Of a stretch of DNA of 35,794 nucleotides, positions 24,510 to 33,828 are shown piece by piece. The notes below the pieces were generated by a model that was not told where the DNA came from, searched no databases, and saw only the letters and a list, made by a program, of their open reading frames with translations. This stretch comes from Corallochytrium limacisporum. Lineage: Eukaryota; Opisthokonta. Both the position numbers and the translations under genes were made by a program. Numbering within the stretch: the stretch's first letter is position 1; each line of letters opens with the position of its first letter. Where the stretch lies: the NCBI GenBank assembly GCA_002811645.1, contig PDIP01000043.1, positions 257,480 through 293,273 on the forward strand. The letters run 5' to 3'.

Positions 24510-25259
24510 TCAGTCTGAGTACTTCACCAAAGGCACGTAGCGGACTGAGATGCTCACCTGCTTCTTGAAAGATCCGTCGGGTTGCTTGTCGATGATGTAC
24601 ATATTCTCCCCCAGGACACCACCTACGGGAATCACCATCCGTCCTCCGATGGCCAGCTGGTCCAAGAGGGCCTTTGGGACCTCCGTCGCCGCCGCTCCGA
24701 CATGAATGATGTCGTATGGAGCATGTTCAGGAACACCTTTCCATCCATCTGCTTTGAGCACTTTCATCCGTCCATCTTCGAGCATGTCATTGTACTGTGG
24801 TGTCAGATTGTCTCGAGCGAGGTTGACGAGCTCTGGAATATTCTCAATGCCAACAAACAGGCCCTGCTTCCCGCACATTTCTGCAAATGCCGCCAACAGA
24901 TATCCGCTGCCGACTCCGACATCGAGAACTCTTGCATTTTCTTTAGCATGCTCACCGAAATGTTCAAGAGCAAAGGCGTGCATATGCGGTGCTGAGATCG
25001 TGGCGTGATATCCAATGGGCTGAGGACAATCATCGTACGCGACTGCATGATCTCCTCTAGATACAAAGTTAATGCGGTCGACCTGTTGCATTGCATAGTA
25101 GGGCCTGCCGCCTTCTTTAAGAAATCCATTGCCGACCAGGCTCTCAAGCAGCCTCTTCTTCGCTTGGGAAATAGTCATCCCTGCTTCTTTAGAACCAAGA
25201 AAGCGTTTCATCAAAACCACGATCAAGAATATAAGAATCCACTGAAACCTTACCTGCAT
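24510..25259 (-). CDS. PCMT1: Protein-L-isoaspartate O-methyltransferase
   Basis: PCMT uses S-adenosylmethionine to methylate isoaspartyl residues in damaged proteins, starting their repair to aspartate. The catalytic body is clear: PIGYHATISAPHMHAFALEHF (81-101), the SAM-binding motif VLDVGVGSGYL (111-121, usually VLDVGSGSGYL), IIHVGAAATEVP and GGRMVIPVG. The open frame begins at the ATG at 25259 and gives 249 residues with an unusual hydrophobic N-terminus (about 6-17, QWILIFLIVVLM). That segment may be artefactual: ATGCAG is followed at once by GTAAGG, a near-perfect splice donor, and Met28 (25178, MTISQAKKRLL) aligns with the usual PCMT start. A 73-nt intron at 25253-25181 ending in GCAG would remove it. 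A TATA box lies ~55 bp upstream. The enzyme is certain, the N-terminus is not. Confidence 0.93.
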   Translation of the reverse strand: MQVRFQWILIFLIVVLMKRFLGSKEAGMTISQAKKRLLESLVGNGFLKEGGRPYYAMQQVDRINFVSRGDHAVAYDDCPQPIGYHATISAPHMHAFALEHFGEHAKENARVLDVGVGSGYLLAAFAEMCGKQGLFVGIENIPELVNLARDNLTPQYNDMLEDGRMKVLKADGWKGVPEHAPYDIIHVGAAATEVPKALLDQLAIGGRMVIPVGGVLGENMYIIDKQPDGSFKKQVSISVRYVPLVKYSD

Positions 25260-25721
25260 GTCTTCACTGGCAAGATCCGAGGACTACCTCGCAGTACATA
25301 ATGGGAAAATTCTTTTTATACCACCATATTAATCGCTATGGCAGCTTCAAATCAAGAAAGATGTTCTTTGCTTTGTTCACCACCATACGCACGAACTGGA
25401 ACTCCACATGAGGTATGACCTAAGGCGGGCCAAAAACCCGCATTCCAGAGTTAGACCCGCACCGATGCGGTGAGGTCCATTCCTTACACTAATGCAATGG
25501 TGAAAGAGCGGGTGGGGGCGGACAGGCACGATGGAGTGGCTATTTTCTCCTTTGTTCGTAAAATGTTGGAACCCGGCCCTCACCCCTCTTGAGCCGTTTC
25601 TTCTGACAGAGAATCGCAAGCAAAATTCTACGCACCGGGCTGCAACGTTGCGCACAGAGAGCGCGGTTTTGCATTTGCAAACCGGATATATGTGGTAGGG
25701 CACAAATTATATCGTCTATTC
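25260..25721. other. PCMT 5' flank / ERCC1 3' flank
   Basis: 462 bp. It contains the PCMT TATA box and two small GC hairpins: GCGGG/CCCGC at 25425-25441 and CCGCA/TGCGG at 25457-25470. No gene seen. Confidence 0.5.
25312..25320 (-). promoter_or_regulatory. PCMT1: TATA box of PCMT
   Basis: Minus-strand TATAAAAAG, a consensus TATA box, 53-61 bp before the ATG at 25259. It predicts transcription starting near 25285, upstream of the putative 5' splice donor. Confidence 0.5.
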
Positions 25722-26519
25722 CTATATAATGTCATCACCGCCATTGTCCTGAATTATGTCTTCGCCAAGCGCCGTGGACTCAGTCACATCACCACCATGG
25801 TCCTCACGCGTGCCTTCCGCTGAAAGACTGTCTTCGCGGATGAAAGGAGTGTGGAAGACGTCGTAGATGCGACGGGCCTTAAGCATGCCGATGCCGGGGA
25901 TCTGATTTAGCTCCGCAACAGGTGAGTCCACACAGTCCAGGAAAGAATCTTTCACAGAGATCAGAGAAATAACATCCGTCTTGTTCACTGACCGGACACT
26001 GGTCATAGCCTCCGTCATCCGTGACAAGTAGTCAGTTTCCGAACGTTCCATCAGCAAGTCCGGTCCTTTGTTCTCGTACGCCTTGTAGGTTTCTAAATAT
26101 CTGGCGGCCTCTTCTACAGACCATGCCAAGATGAGGGTGAAATTCTTTAAGATTGCGGCTTTAGTGAGCTCTTTAAGCGTTTCTTTGTGGTCCGGGACGT
26201 CCACCATGAGCAACAGCACACGGACATCAAATTTGTGATCCAACTCTCGAAGTCTCGTGTAAATGTACTCCGGATGCAAACGATGATATTTCATTGACAG
26301 GTACAGTGCACACGTAGTCTGACCCAAAATAAAATCTGGTTCTATTTTCTCAAAGTTCCACCCCACATTTCGAATGTACTTGAGAATCGGATTACCCTTC
26401 TGTCGAACGTTCACCATGATCAGATTTGGGTTCTGCAGCCTTCTGAGATCAGTATCCGGCCCCTGGGGTCCACCGGAGCGCACCGCCCGCGGTGCATTCT
26501 CCGAATTGAATCCACTCAT
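25722..26519 (-). CDS. ERCC1: DNA excision repair protein ERCC1
   Basis: ERCC1 is the non-catalytic partner of XPF in the structure-specific endonuclease that makes the 5' incision in nucleotide excision repair and acts in crosslink repair. The 265-residue protein matches human ERCC1 through its central nuclease-like domain (about 33-155): NPILKYIRNVGWNFEKIEPDF-type start, LGQTTCALYLSMKYH, LHPEYIYTRL, LILAWSVEEAARYLETYKAYE. The paired helix-hairpin-helix region (about 165-228) has TSVRSVNKTD and IPGIGMLKARRIYDVFHTPF. The N-terminus before the core is short (about 30 residues against about 95 in human), and beyond the usual C-terminal PF there is an extra ~37-residue acidic tail (GEDIIQDNGGDDII). 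Tandem with PCMT, divergent from FLII. Confidence 0.96.
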   Translation of the reverse strand: MSGFNSENAPRAVRSGGPQGPDTDLRRLQNPNLIMVNVRQKGNPILKYIRNVGWNFEKIEPDFILGQTTCALYLSMKYHRLHPEYIYTRLRELDHKFDVRVLLLMVDVPDHKETLKELTKAAILKNFTLILAWSVEEAARYLETYKAYENKGPDLLMERSETDYLSRMTEAMTSVRSVNKTDVISLISVKDSFLDCVDSPVAELNQIPGIGMLKARRIYDVFHTPFIREDSLSAEGTREDHGGDVTESTALGEDIIQDNGGDDII

Positions 26520-27119
26520 CTACATCAAACAAATACAGTCCACTGAGTCGCGTCCTGGTACTACGCATTTCTGCGGTCATGTGCCCCACACGAGCCACCT
26601 GCGAAGTACCTATGATCCGCAAGACGCCCCTACTCTAGATCCTCCCTCTTTGTGGCTCCAATCCTCCGCCGCCACTCTCCGCCAATCCCGGATGACAGGT
26701 GGCGGAGACTAGTGTCAAACTTCTCTATCCCATCCACGGAAATCCCTCTCTTCCCTTACATTCGGCACCGGAAAGGCACACTCACAAGTCGCTCCGTGTG
26801 GTGGACAGCGCAGACCGCAGCGAATTGTGGGCACACCAAGAGACGAAGGCATGTGAATCTAATATTGCCGTATGCATTCACCCTGGCCTCCGGAACAGCC
26901 GGGGACTCCTTCAGTGTTTGTGTGTCCATTTGTGAGGGTTTCATTGAAGGAAACTGTTGGGAACTAACCAAAGTCCCGCTGTCGAAGACACAGTCAATTT
27001 TAAGCATGAAACAAACCGGCATCGGTTAACAAATCATCGATGATCCAGCACGCAGAATTTTGATGTTGTCCACCCAGCGTTCAGGAGGGTGGCTTAAGGA
27101 GTCAGACGTGGCCGCCCCT

Positions 27120-27135
27120 GTGTTCGGTTCCGAAC
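27120..27135. repeat. 16-bp inverted repeat
   Basis: TGTTCGG-TT-CCGAACA, two 7-bp arms around TT, in the ERCC1/FLII intergenic region. It could be a site for a dimeric regulator or simply chance. Confidence 0.5.
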
Positions 27136-27666
27136 ATCGAAACCCATTCAGTTGAGTTCAGCCACCAGAAGCCGAACCTGACTCGCTAGCCCAGTACACG
27201 CGATGAAATGATCGTCGTTCACAATTTCGTTGGCCTCCCGACAAAGCGAGGCAGGAACTGACCTGAACAGGAGACATAAATAGACAAACTGGCAAGATGG
27301 TTGTGGGACACATTGGGTTTATCTTGCGGGTGGCCTTTCATTGCTTCACTAGGCCGGCGGGAGTACTTTTTTACAGCGAATCACCGCCCTTGAAGTGCTG
27401 AGCGGGCGAGCAAGTCAAATAGAGAATAATGGGGGGTACACCCAAGAACCGCGGCGGGTGTCCGTACCGAAAGTACCGGACCTGGGACCTTGATTTAGGC
27501 GCGGTCTTCGGATTGCGAAGCCGAAAAAAAAAATAATCACCTCCTTCTTTGATCCCCTCCCCCCTATTTTTTCTAAAACTCATCTTTCGTTTCAAACGGG
27601 GCCGCGAAGAGTTGGACCCCCCCCCAGTTTCGGGTTTCCTTCCATATCCAAAACCGTCGTCACGAA

Positions 27667-27698
<32 letters not shown>
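27667..27698 (+). repeat. (AC)n(AG)n compound microsatellite
   Basis: About seven AC units run directly into about nine AG units. It resembles in form the compound (TC)n(TG)n tract at 20512-20554, also in a divergent promoter. Confidence 0.9.
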
Positions 27699-28143
27699 GC
27701 AAACAGGGACAGGTCTGGAACCCCAAGGGGAAGGAGCTAAAGGACCTGCACCCGAAACAAGCTGTTGTGAGGGAGGGGTGGGGTCGTTGTCGCTTAATCG
27801 GTGCGCGGTCGGCACGGCAGTAGGACGAGCCTGCCAAACAGTGGATATACAGTACTAATTGTTTTGGCTTTGAATGAACCGGCGGCTGCTATTCCGGTAT
27901 CAGTGCTTTAGCGGTACTGGTATGTGAGAGGCATCGGAGGTGTGATGTCGTCGAGAACGGGTATAATTGAATGGCACCTTTCGGAACACTGCCAATCGTA
28001 CCGTACGGACTCAAAAAAGGCTGGGCATTTGAACAAACTCATGGACTGGATTGTCTATTGAACAGCATGATTGTAACGTAGGGAAGAAATGAAAACATTC
28101 TTGCCGTGCTGGAGAATATAGAAGAGCTTTGGATACATTATTT

Positions 28144-31100
28144 ATGACGAGTATTTTGAGATTCGTGAAAGGTCTGGACCTTTCCGGCCTAAACTTGGAA
28201 GATGGCTTGGCTGCCGAGTCCACTGAGAATATGCCAAACCTTCTATGGCTCCGCTTAAACAGAACTGGCTTGTCGGGGAAGTTACCTGAAAACCTTGGGA
28301 CTCTCATTAATCTTGAAAAACTGTCTGCAACCAGAAATGAGATTGAAGAGATTCCCCAGCAAATTTTTGATCTTCGGAATTTGACTTTGGTAAATCTCAA
28401 CGCAAACAAACTGAAGACCGTGCCAGAAGAATTGTTTGACCTCGAAGATCTACAGTCGCTGGATATTTCAAACAACGAGATCCAGGAGATCCCCGAAGCC
28501 ATTGCGGACGCCAAGGCACTTCGCGCATTTCAATGCCATAACAACAAACTCACAGAGCTGAATGGTAAGATAATCAGCGGGATTCGAAATGTGCTAGTAC
28601 TGGATGTGTCCTACAACAGAATCACAAAACTTCCGGCCGAAATGGGCTACATGAAAACCCTGCAATTTCTAAGCCTGAGTCACAATACGATTGAGAATTG
28701 CAAAGACCTACTTTGGCTCAAAGTGTATACAGATATGCGTGTACTGCGTCTCGCTGGAATCTCGAAGGGCGGAGAAGACCAGGGCCTGTTTGATGAGATC
28801 ATGAATGATGTGATTGTCAAGATGAAACTGTTGCGGGAACTAGACCTTTCCGGAAATGCAATGGAGACATATCCGAAGAATGTGAACAAGCTAAAGGAGT
28901 TGCGGCACTTGGATCTTTCGGACAACTGTTTACGCAAATTCCCCTGCAAATCCTCGGTCTGGAAGGAGCTTGTTTATCTTGATATCAGTGGCAACAAGCT
29001 CCAGACACTACCAGAAGCGGTCTGGAAATTGACCAGTCTCAGGCGGTTGAGTATTAGTTCCAACCCCTTAGGTGGCACTGCAATTTCACGGGGTGTCTCT
29101 TCCCTGATCAACCTGCAAGTGCTCTATGCGTCATCTATGGAACTACAGAGTCTTCCGATTGAAATTGAATATCTTGACCACATTCGGGACATCTACATCC
29201 AGGACAACATGATGAAAACTATTCCTCCGCATGTTTACTACAAGCCTGGATTGACGATCCACACAGAGGGCAACCCTGGGTTCTACAAGCCAGCTAAGCA
29301 GTCTCTCGAGCGCAAGAACCTCGATCCGATAGAAAGCATTGATTTCGTGAAGGCTGAAGCGCAAAGCAAGAAGCGCGGTGCGAAACCTGATCCCAAGGAA
29401 GACATTCCAGTCGACGCAAGGGCCAAGTTCAATCGTCCTCCTGGAATTGCGCGTGCAGGGTCTGAGGGCACGCTGGATTTTGCCGCACACAGTGACAATA
29501 CTCGTGTGAAGGTGGCTCGTCAAGATCAGGACCAGTGCGTGCCAGCTCCACCTCCAATGCCCGGGAAACCTCAAGTCAAGCCTGAAGTACAGACCGAAGA
29601 TCTCTTTGATGTCGATGCCGAGAGCTTGGGACTTTACGTGTGGAGAATTGAGGACTTCTCACCAGTCGAGATTGATGACGACCAACACGGTGTCTTTGCT
29701 AAGGGTGACTGCTATATTGTTCTGCAGATCTTCCCACCAGAGCGCGAAGGCGCTAGGGCTGACCATACGATTTATTTCTGGATCGGATCAGAGTCGTCGC
29801 TGGACAAGCAGGCCTCAGCCGCGATTCACTCCGTCAGTCTTCGCAACTATCTGAAGGCTTCTTGCAGCCCCAAACGTGTTGAGGAAGGTGATGAAGATGA
29901 TCACTTCCTTGTCATGTTCGATTTCAAGTTAAAAGTTGTTGAGGGAGGAACAGAGTCGGGATTGTATTCCATTGATGATGATGACATTCCGGCTACCCTC
30001 TATCTCTACATTGGTGGTATTTTCAACTGGGTGGAGCGCGTGCAAACTGACTCAAAGTCGTTGCACTCGGATGGCGTATTTCTGCTGGACGCGGGAAAGC
30101 ATATTTTTGTGTGGCAGGGTAAGGATGCCGGATATGTCCGTGCCCAGAAAGCACGTCTGCTAGCCGATAAGATCAACAAAGATGAGCGCAAGGGGGTCGC
30201 CGAAATCGAAATTATTCACCAGCGTGATGAACCGAGCCTGTTTTGGAATAAGTTTCCGGGCGGTAAAGCCAAGTACGGAAACGCCGCAGAGGCTGTCAAG
30301 ATCCAGCCCAAGGTTTATGAGATTGTAGTATCACCGGGTCGCATTGACTTTTATAACACCATCAATGTGGCCCCAGAGGGCATTTCCAAAGAGATTTTGG
30401 AAACTGAGAAAGTGATTGTGATTGACTGTGTAACGGACATCTATGTATGGATTGGAAAACGAGCAAAGCGCATCCATCGTGCAGCTGCTGGCAAGGTGTC
30501 TAAGGACCTTCTGGAAATCGGGAAACGCCCAAGTTGGGCAATGGTTCACCGGATCATCGAAAACAGTGAGCCTGCCATCTTCAAGACCAAGTTCAATGAC
30601 TGGAAGGAGGTCATCAAGGTGGACCACACATTTACCCGCAGCGATGCAGTCAAGCACGGATATGCTTCTGGGGCATTGGACTCGAATGTTAGCAAGGTGG
30701 ATATCGGCTCTCTTCTCATGAACCGGGCACTTCTGCCTGAGAATGCAGTCCATGTTATGATTGAGGCCATCGCGGAAGATATGGACTCTCTGCGACCGTT
30801 CGTACTGAATGGGAAGAGTTTCGCGGCATTACCAGAGGAAGAGGTTGGCCACTTCTACTCCCGCGACTGCTATGCTTTTCTTTATGTCTACTGGGCGGCG
30901 AGTCCTCACGAAGAGAGAGAGAATGAAGGGGAAGTCGTGGAACGAAAGCACTGTAAACTGTATTTCTGGGAGGGACGTGATGCGCCGCGCATGGGCTGGC
31001 TGACCTTCACATTCAGCTTCCAAGGAGAAATTGAGAAGAGTGCTCGAGCCACCTATGAAACAGATGTGAAGATCATTCGTGTCCACCAGCAAAGGGAGAC

Positions 31101-31815
31101 ATGCCCTTTCATGTCCATCTTCCGGAAGCGGCTGATCATCCATGATGGCTCGCGAAACAACATGGAGCAACATTCCACGAAGACCCGTCTATATCGCTAC
31201 ACGAGCAAAGAGTCCACGCTCTTCTACCGTGCCGTGCAGATTCCGCTCAAGACTAACGGCTTTAACACCAACGATGCCTACATTATTGTGCAGCCCGATG
31301 GCTGCTGGCTGTGGGTCGGTGAGAAGTTTGACGACGCAATGATTGAGGATGCGGAAGAAGTTGCGGCCAGTCTTAGCCAACACGAAGAAGGTGCCTTCCT
31401 GCTGGTCAGGCAGGGCGAAGAGAACGAGGAGTTCCTCGAAGACCTTCGTGAGATCTCTGGTAAGTTCAAAACGATTTCCACGACAACACATCGCATTTCC
31501 CGACTGTTCCGTTGCAGCGCAGACACTGGCGACTATGTCATTAATGAACTGCACCCAGACTTCTCTCAGGATGACCTGGTCGATGATGATGCCATGATTC
31601 TGGATTCCGGCAGCACCGATCTGTTTGTCTGGCTTGGTGGAGAAGTGGCTGACATTGAACGCCGCCTGGCTATCCGGGCGGCCAAGGAGTACAAGGCCCG
31701 AAACAAAGACAAGCGCCCTGACGGAATTACCATGTCGGTGGTGCACAAGGGTTTCGAACCGGAGGCGTTCACAGACTGCTTTGTCAGCTGGGGCGAGTTT
31801 GTGACCAAAAAGTAG
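28144..31815 (+). CDS. FLII: Flightless-1 homologue (LRR plus six gelsolin-like domains)
   Basis: Flightless-1 is an actin-binding and transcription-linked protein; its leucine-rich repeats bind partners and its gelsolin domains bind actin. From the ATG at 28144 the protein has 1223 residues (human FLII about 1270); the frame runs five codons further to a TTG, and MTSILRFVKGLDLSG aligns with the known FLII start. The N-terminal third (about 1-410) is a run of ~15 LRRs (LRLNRTGLSGKLPE, LRHLDLSDNCLRKFP, LVYLDISGNKLQTLPE). A disordered linker with a Pro-rich patch (VPAPPPMPGKP) follows. Gelsolin domains G1-G3 begin near 497 (LYVWRIEDF) and G4-G6 near 885, ending with the G6 signature KGFEPEAFTDCFVSWGEF. 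G4 holds a Glu-rich insertion (EERENEGEVVERKHC). The order is exactly that of animal FLII. Convergent with POLDIP2 (216 bp). Confidence 0.96.
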   Translation: MTSILRFVKGLDLSGLNLEDGLAAESTENMPNLLWLRLNRTGLSGKLPENLGTLINLEKLSATRNEIEEIPQQIFDLRNLTLVNLNANKLKTVPEELFDLEDLQSLDISNNEIQEIPEAIADAKALRAFQCHNNKLTELNGKIISGIRNVLVLDVSYNRITKLPAEMGYMKTLQFLSLSHNTIENCKDLLWLKVYTDMRVLRLAGISKGGEDQGLFDEIMNDVIVKMKLLRELDLSGNAMETYPKNVNKLKELRHLDLSDNCLRKFPCKSSVWKELVYLDISGNKLQTLPEAVWKLTSLRRLSISSNPLGGTAISRGVSSLINLQVLYASSMELQSLPIEIEYLDHIRDIYIQDNMMKTIPPHVYYKPGLTIHTEGNPGFYKPAKQSLERKNLDPIESIDFVKAEAQSKKRGAKPDPKEDIPVDARAKFNRPPGIARAGSEGTLDFAAHSDNTRVKVARQDQDQCVPAPPPMPGKPQVKPEVQTEDLFDVDAESLGLYVWRIEDFSPVEIDDDQHGVFAKGDCYIVLQIFPPEREGARADHTIYFWIGSESSLDKQASAAIHSVSLRNYLKASCSPKRVEEGDEDDHFLVMFDFKLKVVEGGTESGLYSIDDDDIPATLYLYIGGIFNWVERVQTDSKSLHSDGVFLLDAGKHIFVWQGKDAGYVRAQKARLLADKINKDERKGVAEIEIIHQRDEPSLFWNKFPGGKAKYGNAAEAVKIQPKVYEIVVSPGRIDFYNTINVAPEGISKEILETEKVIVIDCVTDIYVWIGKRAKRIHRAAAGKVSKDLLEIGKRPSWAMVHRIIENSEPAIFKTKFNDWKEVIKVDHTFTRSDAVKHGYASGALDSNVSKVDIGSLLMNRALLPENAVHVMIEAIAEDMDSLRPFVLNGKSFAALPEEEVGHFYSRDCYAFLYVYWAASPHEERENEGEVVERKHCKLYFWEGRDAPRMGWLTFTFSFQGEIEKSARATYETDVKIIRVHQQRETCPFMSIFRKRLIIHDGSRNNMEQHSTKTRLYRYTSKESTLFYRAVQIPLKTNGFNTNDAYIIVQPDGCWLWVGEKFDDAMIEDAEEVAASLSQHEEGAFLLVRQGEENEEFLEDLREISGKFKTISTTTHRISRLFRCSADTGDYVINELHPDFSQDDLVDDDAMILDSGSTDLFVWLGGEVADIERRLAIRAAKEYKARNKDKRPDGITMSVVHKGFEPEAFTDCFVSWGEFVTKK

Positions 31816-32031
31816 GTGCTTGTGTTCTAAATACAGACGTTATTTCAATTTGAGATTTTAATAGGTATTTCTTGTAACAGCATGCGAAAAGACAATGTTG
31901 AAGGTATGAATTAAGGGGCTCTTCTGAAAGATTTCGAGGCCTGAGTGGTAATTGCGAAAGCAGACCAAAGAGAGCAACCCTCATTTACAATAAGAATGCG
32001 ACCTGGCTTTAAATTTTTAGAGGCAACCCGT

Positions 32032-32976
32032 CTATGACCGTGCAGTTTCTGTGGCCCGCGGACTTTCAAGGAAGATCTCCGGGACCACAATGTCAAAGAC
32101 ATCACCTGTGTCCGACATGAACTCATATGTACCCAACATGCTTCCGTAGGAAGTCGGCAGAGAGACCCGACTGGAATACCGGAAACCAGGGGACTCCTTG
32201 CTCAACCGCGGGAACTTGCCCACCACTCCACGGCCCTTGAAGGTCTCCGGGTTGTTTAGGCGGCCTGCCTGTCGAATTTCCCATGTTCTGTTCTGGAGAG
32301 TGACGGCTGGTCCACCCAGGTGCTCCATGTTTACAATGTAGTGCCATTCGTATACTGTGTTGATGGCATTCGTACTGTGGCTAAACAGCGGCATCATGGT
32401 GATCTTAACGTTCTCAGTGGTCATGGTGTGCACCCGACTGTATGCCAGCATATTCTTGAGATCCTTCTGGTATGTGTTGAGCTGTGCCGTGGGCTGAAAC
32501 TGCATTGGTTTTCCAACTTCCTTTACCGTGCTGAAAAATTTTGCAACTTTACCATTAGCAATCGGGTTCGGCTGGCTGGTAGTGTACGGCAGAATGTCCG
32601 CATGGGGAATACCTATTCCCGCAAGAATTGGGTCCAGCTCATTTCGCTTTTTAATATCATGGCGGTCCACTAGGGCACTGTAAATTGGTTTCTTGCGGCC
32701 TCGCTGGCGGGGTGGAACATGGTCAAGTTTTGCGCCTTCGAAAGACTCAAGCAGGATGGTGTCCGCAATGATTCCGCGGTATCCTAGGGTACGGTGGACA
32801 AACAGTGTACCCACATCGTACGGCTTGTCCTGCTGATCAATAAGCTGCCCGACCTCAATAAATTCTGCCGCCTCGGCACTCATGAAGCGCTTGGAAGCGT
32901 GCATGGCCATTGCAGCAGTGGGAGCTACGCTCCGACCCCCCAGAGCCGGGCGAGCACTACGGATCAGTGCCAGCAT
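32032..32976 (-). CDS. POLDIP2: POLDIP2 homologue (YccV-like plus ApaG domain), mitochondrial
   Basis: POLDIP2 (PDIP38) in animals is mainly mitochondrial; it binds DNA polymerase delta/PrimPol and regulates the ClpXP protease through its YccV-like domain. The 314-residue protein has a mitochondrial presequence (about 1-33; many Ala, Arg, Ser, no acidic residues). A YccV-like region (about 40-132) follows, with VGTLFVHRTLGYRGII and DILPYT. An ApaG domain (about 186-304) has TTENVKITMMPLF, the GRGVVGKFPRLSKE block (248-261, the human pattern is nearly the same), FRYSSRVSLPTSYGSMLGTYEF and the end VPEIFLESP. The protein is shorter than human (368), chiefly between the YccV segments. A TATA-like box lies ~100 bp upstream. 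Antisense frames over the 5' end are shadows. Confidence 0.94.
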   Translation of the reverse strand: MLALIRSARPALGGRSVAPTAAMAMHASKRFMSAEAAEFIEVGQLIDQQDKPYDVGTLFVHRTLGYRGIIADTILLESFEGAKLDHVPPRQRGRKKPIYSALVDRHDIKKRNELDPILAGIGIPHADILPYTTSQPNPIANGKVAKFFSTVKEVGKPMQFQPTAQLNTYQKDLKNMLAYSRVHTMTTENVKITMMPLFSHSTNAINTVYEWHYIVNMEHLGGPAVTLQNRTWEIRQAGRLNNPETFKGRGVVGKFPRLSKESPGFRYSSRVSLPTSYGSMLGTYEFMSDTGDVFDIVVPEIFLESPRATETARS

Positions 32977-33076
32977 AGTTCTTTGTTCTGTTCAATTCTA
33001 TGGAGCGAATTTGTTCGCAAACCCTTTCTCGCTCTGTACCGCGAAATCCTTCAAATACCCCTGAGCGTGAGGACTG

Positions 33077-33084
33077 CTTTTATA
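33077..33084 (-). promoter_or_regulatory. POLDIP2: TATA box of POLDIP2
   Basis: Minus-strand TATAAAAG about 100 bp before the POLDIP2 ATG, within AAAATATAAAAGC. A suitable core-promoter position with a ~70-nt leader. Confidence 0.4.
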
Positions 33085-33621
33085 TTTTTCACCAAAAATA
33101 TTGTGGAAACCCTCAAACTTGCAAACTCCAGAGTGATGGAGGATGTCTCAAGTGTCGCTCAACTTTCATCAACTACGCAAAGTATTACCAGTACGCAGAG
33201 TAGGTGGGCATTCTTTTCTACCTCATTCGTGACTCCTACTGCGGAACATGACATTAGGCCCAGTTTTCCAAGGCCCCATACCACACCAGAGCGCGAACGA
33301 AAGCTGAACGATACATTCCAATTGGGTTTGGCAGTGGTTCCAAACACATAAAATGGAGTCCATTGTTCTCCAGAGACACGCAGCAACGCCACCGCCCCGG
33401 GGGAGGGGGGGGGACCAAATGAACGAATCCGAGGAAGGTTGCTCAAGGACACGCATAGGAAATAGTCCGGACCGCAAGAGCGCGATCCCCACCACTGTCA
33501 GCACCGGCCGTAGATGACGGAAAATTTTGCGGAGCGAGCGAGCGATCGAGACCCCCCCCCACGGAGAAGAGTGGCGAGAGAAGGGCCCAAAAAAAAAAAG
33601 AAGTGTTAAGACCGAAAGGGT

Positions 33622-33645
33622 GGTTGGTTGGTTGGTTGGTTGGTT
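33622..33645 (+). repeat. (GGTT)6 tetranucleotide repeat
   Basis: Six perfect GGTT units, with a partial unit on each side. G-rich and telomere-like in composition but not a telomere repeat array; an isolated microsatellite in the gene-free right end. Confidence 0.9.
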
Positions 33646-33754
33646 GTAACCCCACAGAAAAAATGTAATTGGACCGGAGGGCGGGCGAAAGAGGGAGACT
33701 CTCGACCTGGAGGGGTTTTGGGTACGGACCCACAAAAATAGTCTGTCTCATCTC

Positions 33755-33828
33755 CCTCCCCTCCTCCGCCCCCCTCCCCCCCTTCTCTCTCTCTCTCTCC
33801 GTCTCTCTCTCTCTCTCCGTGTGTGTAG
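33755..33828 (+). repeat. Polypyrimidine tract with (CT)n and (GT)n
   Basis: A 74-bp stretch made almost wholly of C and T, including two (TC)n blocks each followed by CCG, then a short GTGTGTG. Its strand asymmetry would permit triplex (H-DNA) formation. Confidence 0.85.

Larger units (their letters stand above)
26520..28143. other. Divergent promoter region, ERCC1/FLII
   Basis: 1624 bp between divergent starts, the largest internal gap. Contents: two CCAATCC boxes (26658-26662 and 26682-26686) ~140-165 bp before ERCC1, a 16-bp inverted repeat at 27120-27135, an A-run near 27528, a C9 run near 27617, an (AC)n(AG)n tract at 27667-27698, and CCAATCG at about 27992. Several frames of 60-125 codons show no protein character. 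Confidence 0.5.

Noticed and set aside
32794-33351. 185-codon plus-strand frame over the POLDIP2 5' end
   Set aside because: Its first half is antisense to POLDIP2 and the rest is noncoding-like sequence.
33622-33645. (GGTT)6 as a telomere or CRISPR array
   Set aside because: Only six 4-bp units with no spacers and no continuation; an ordinary microsatellite.
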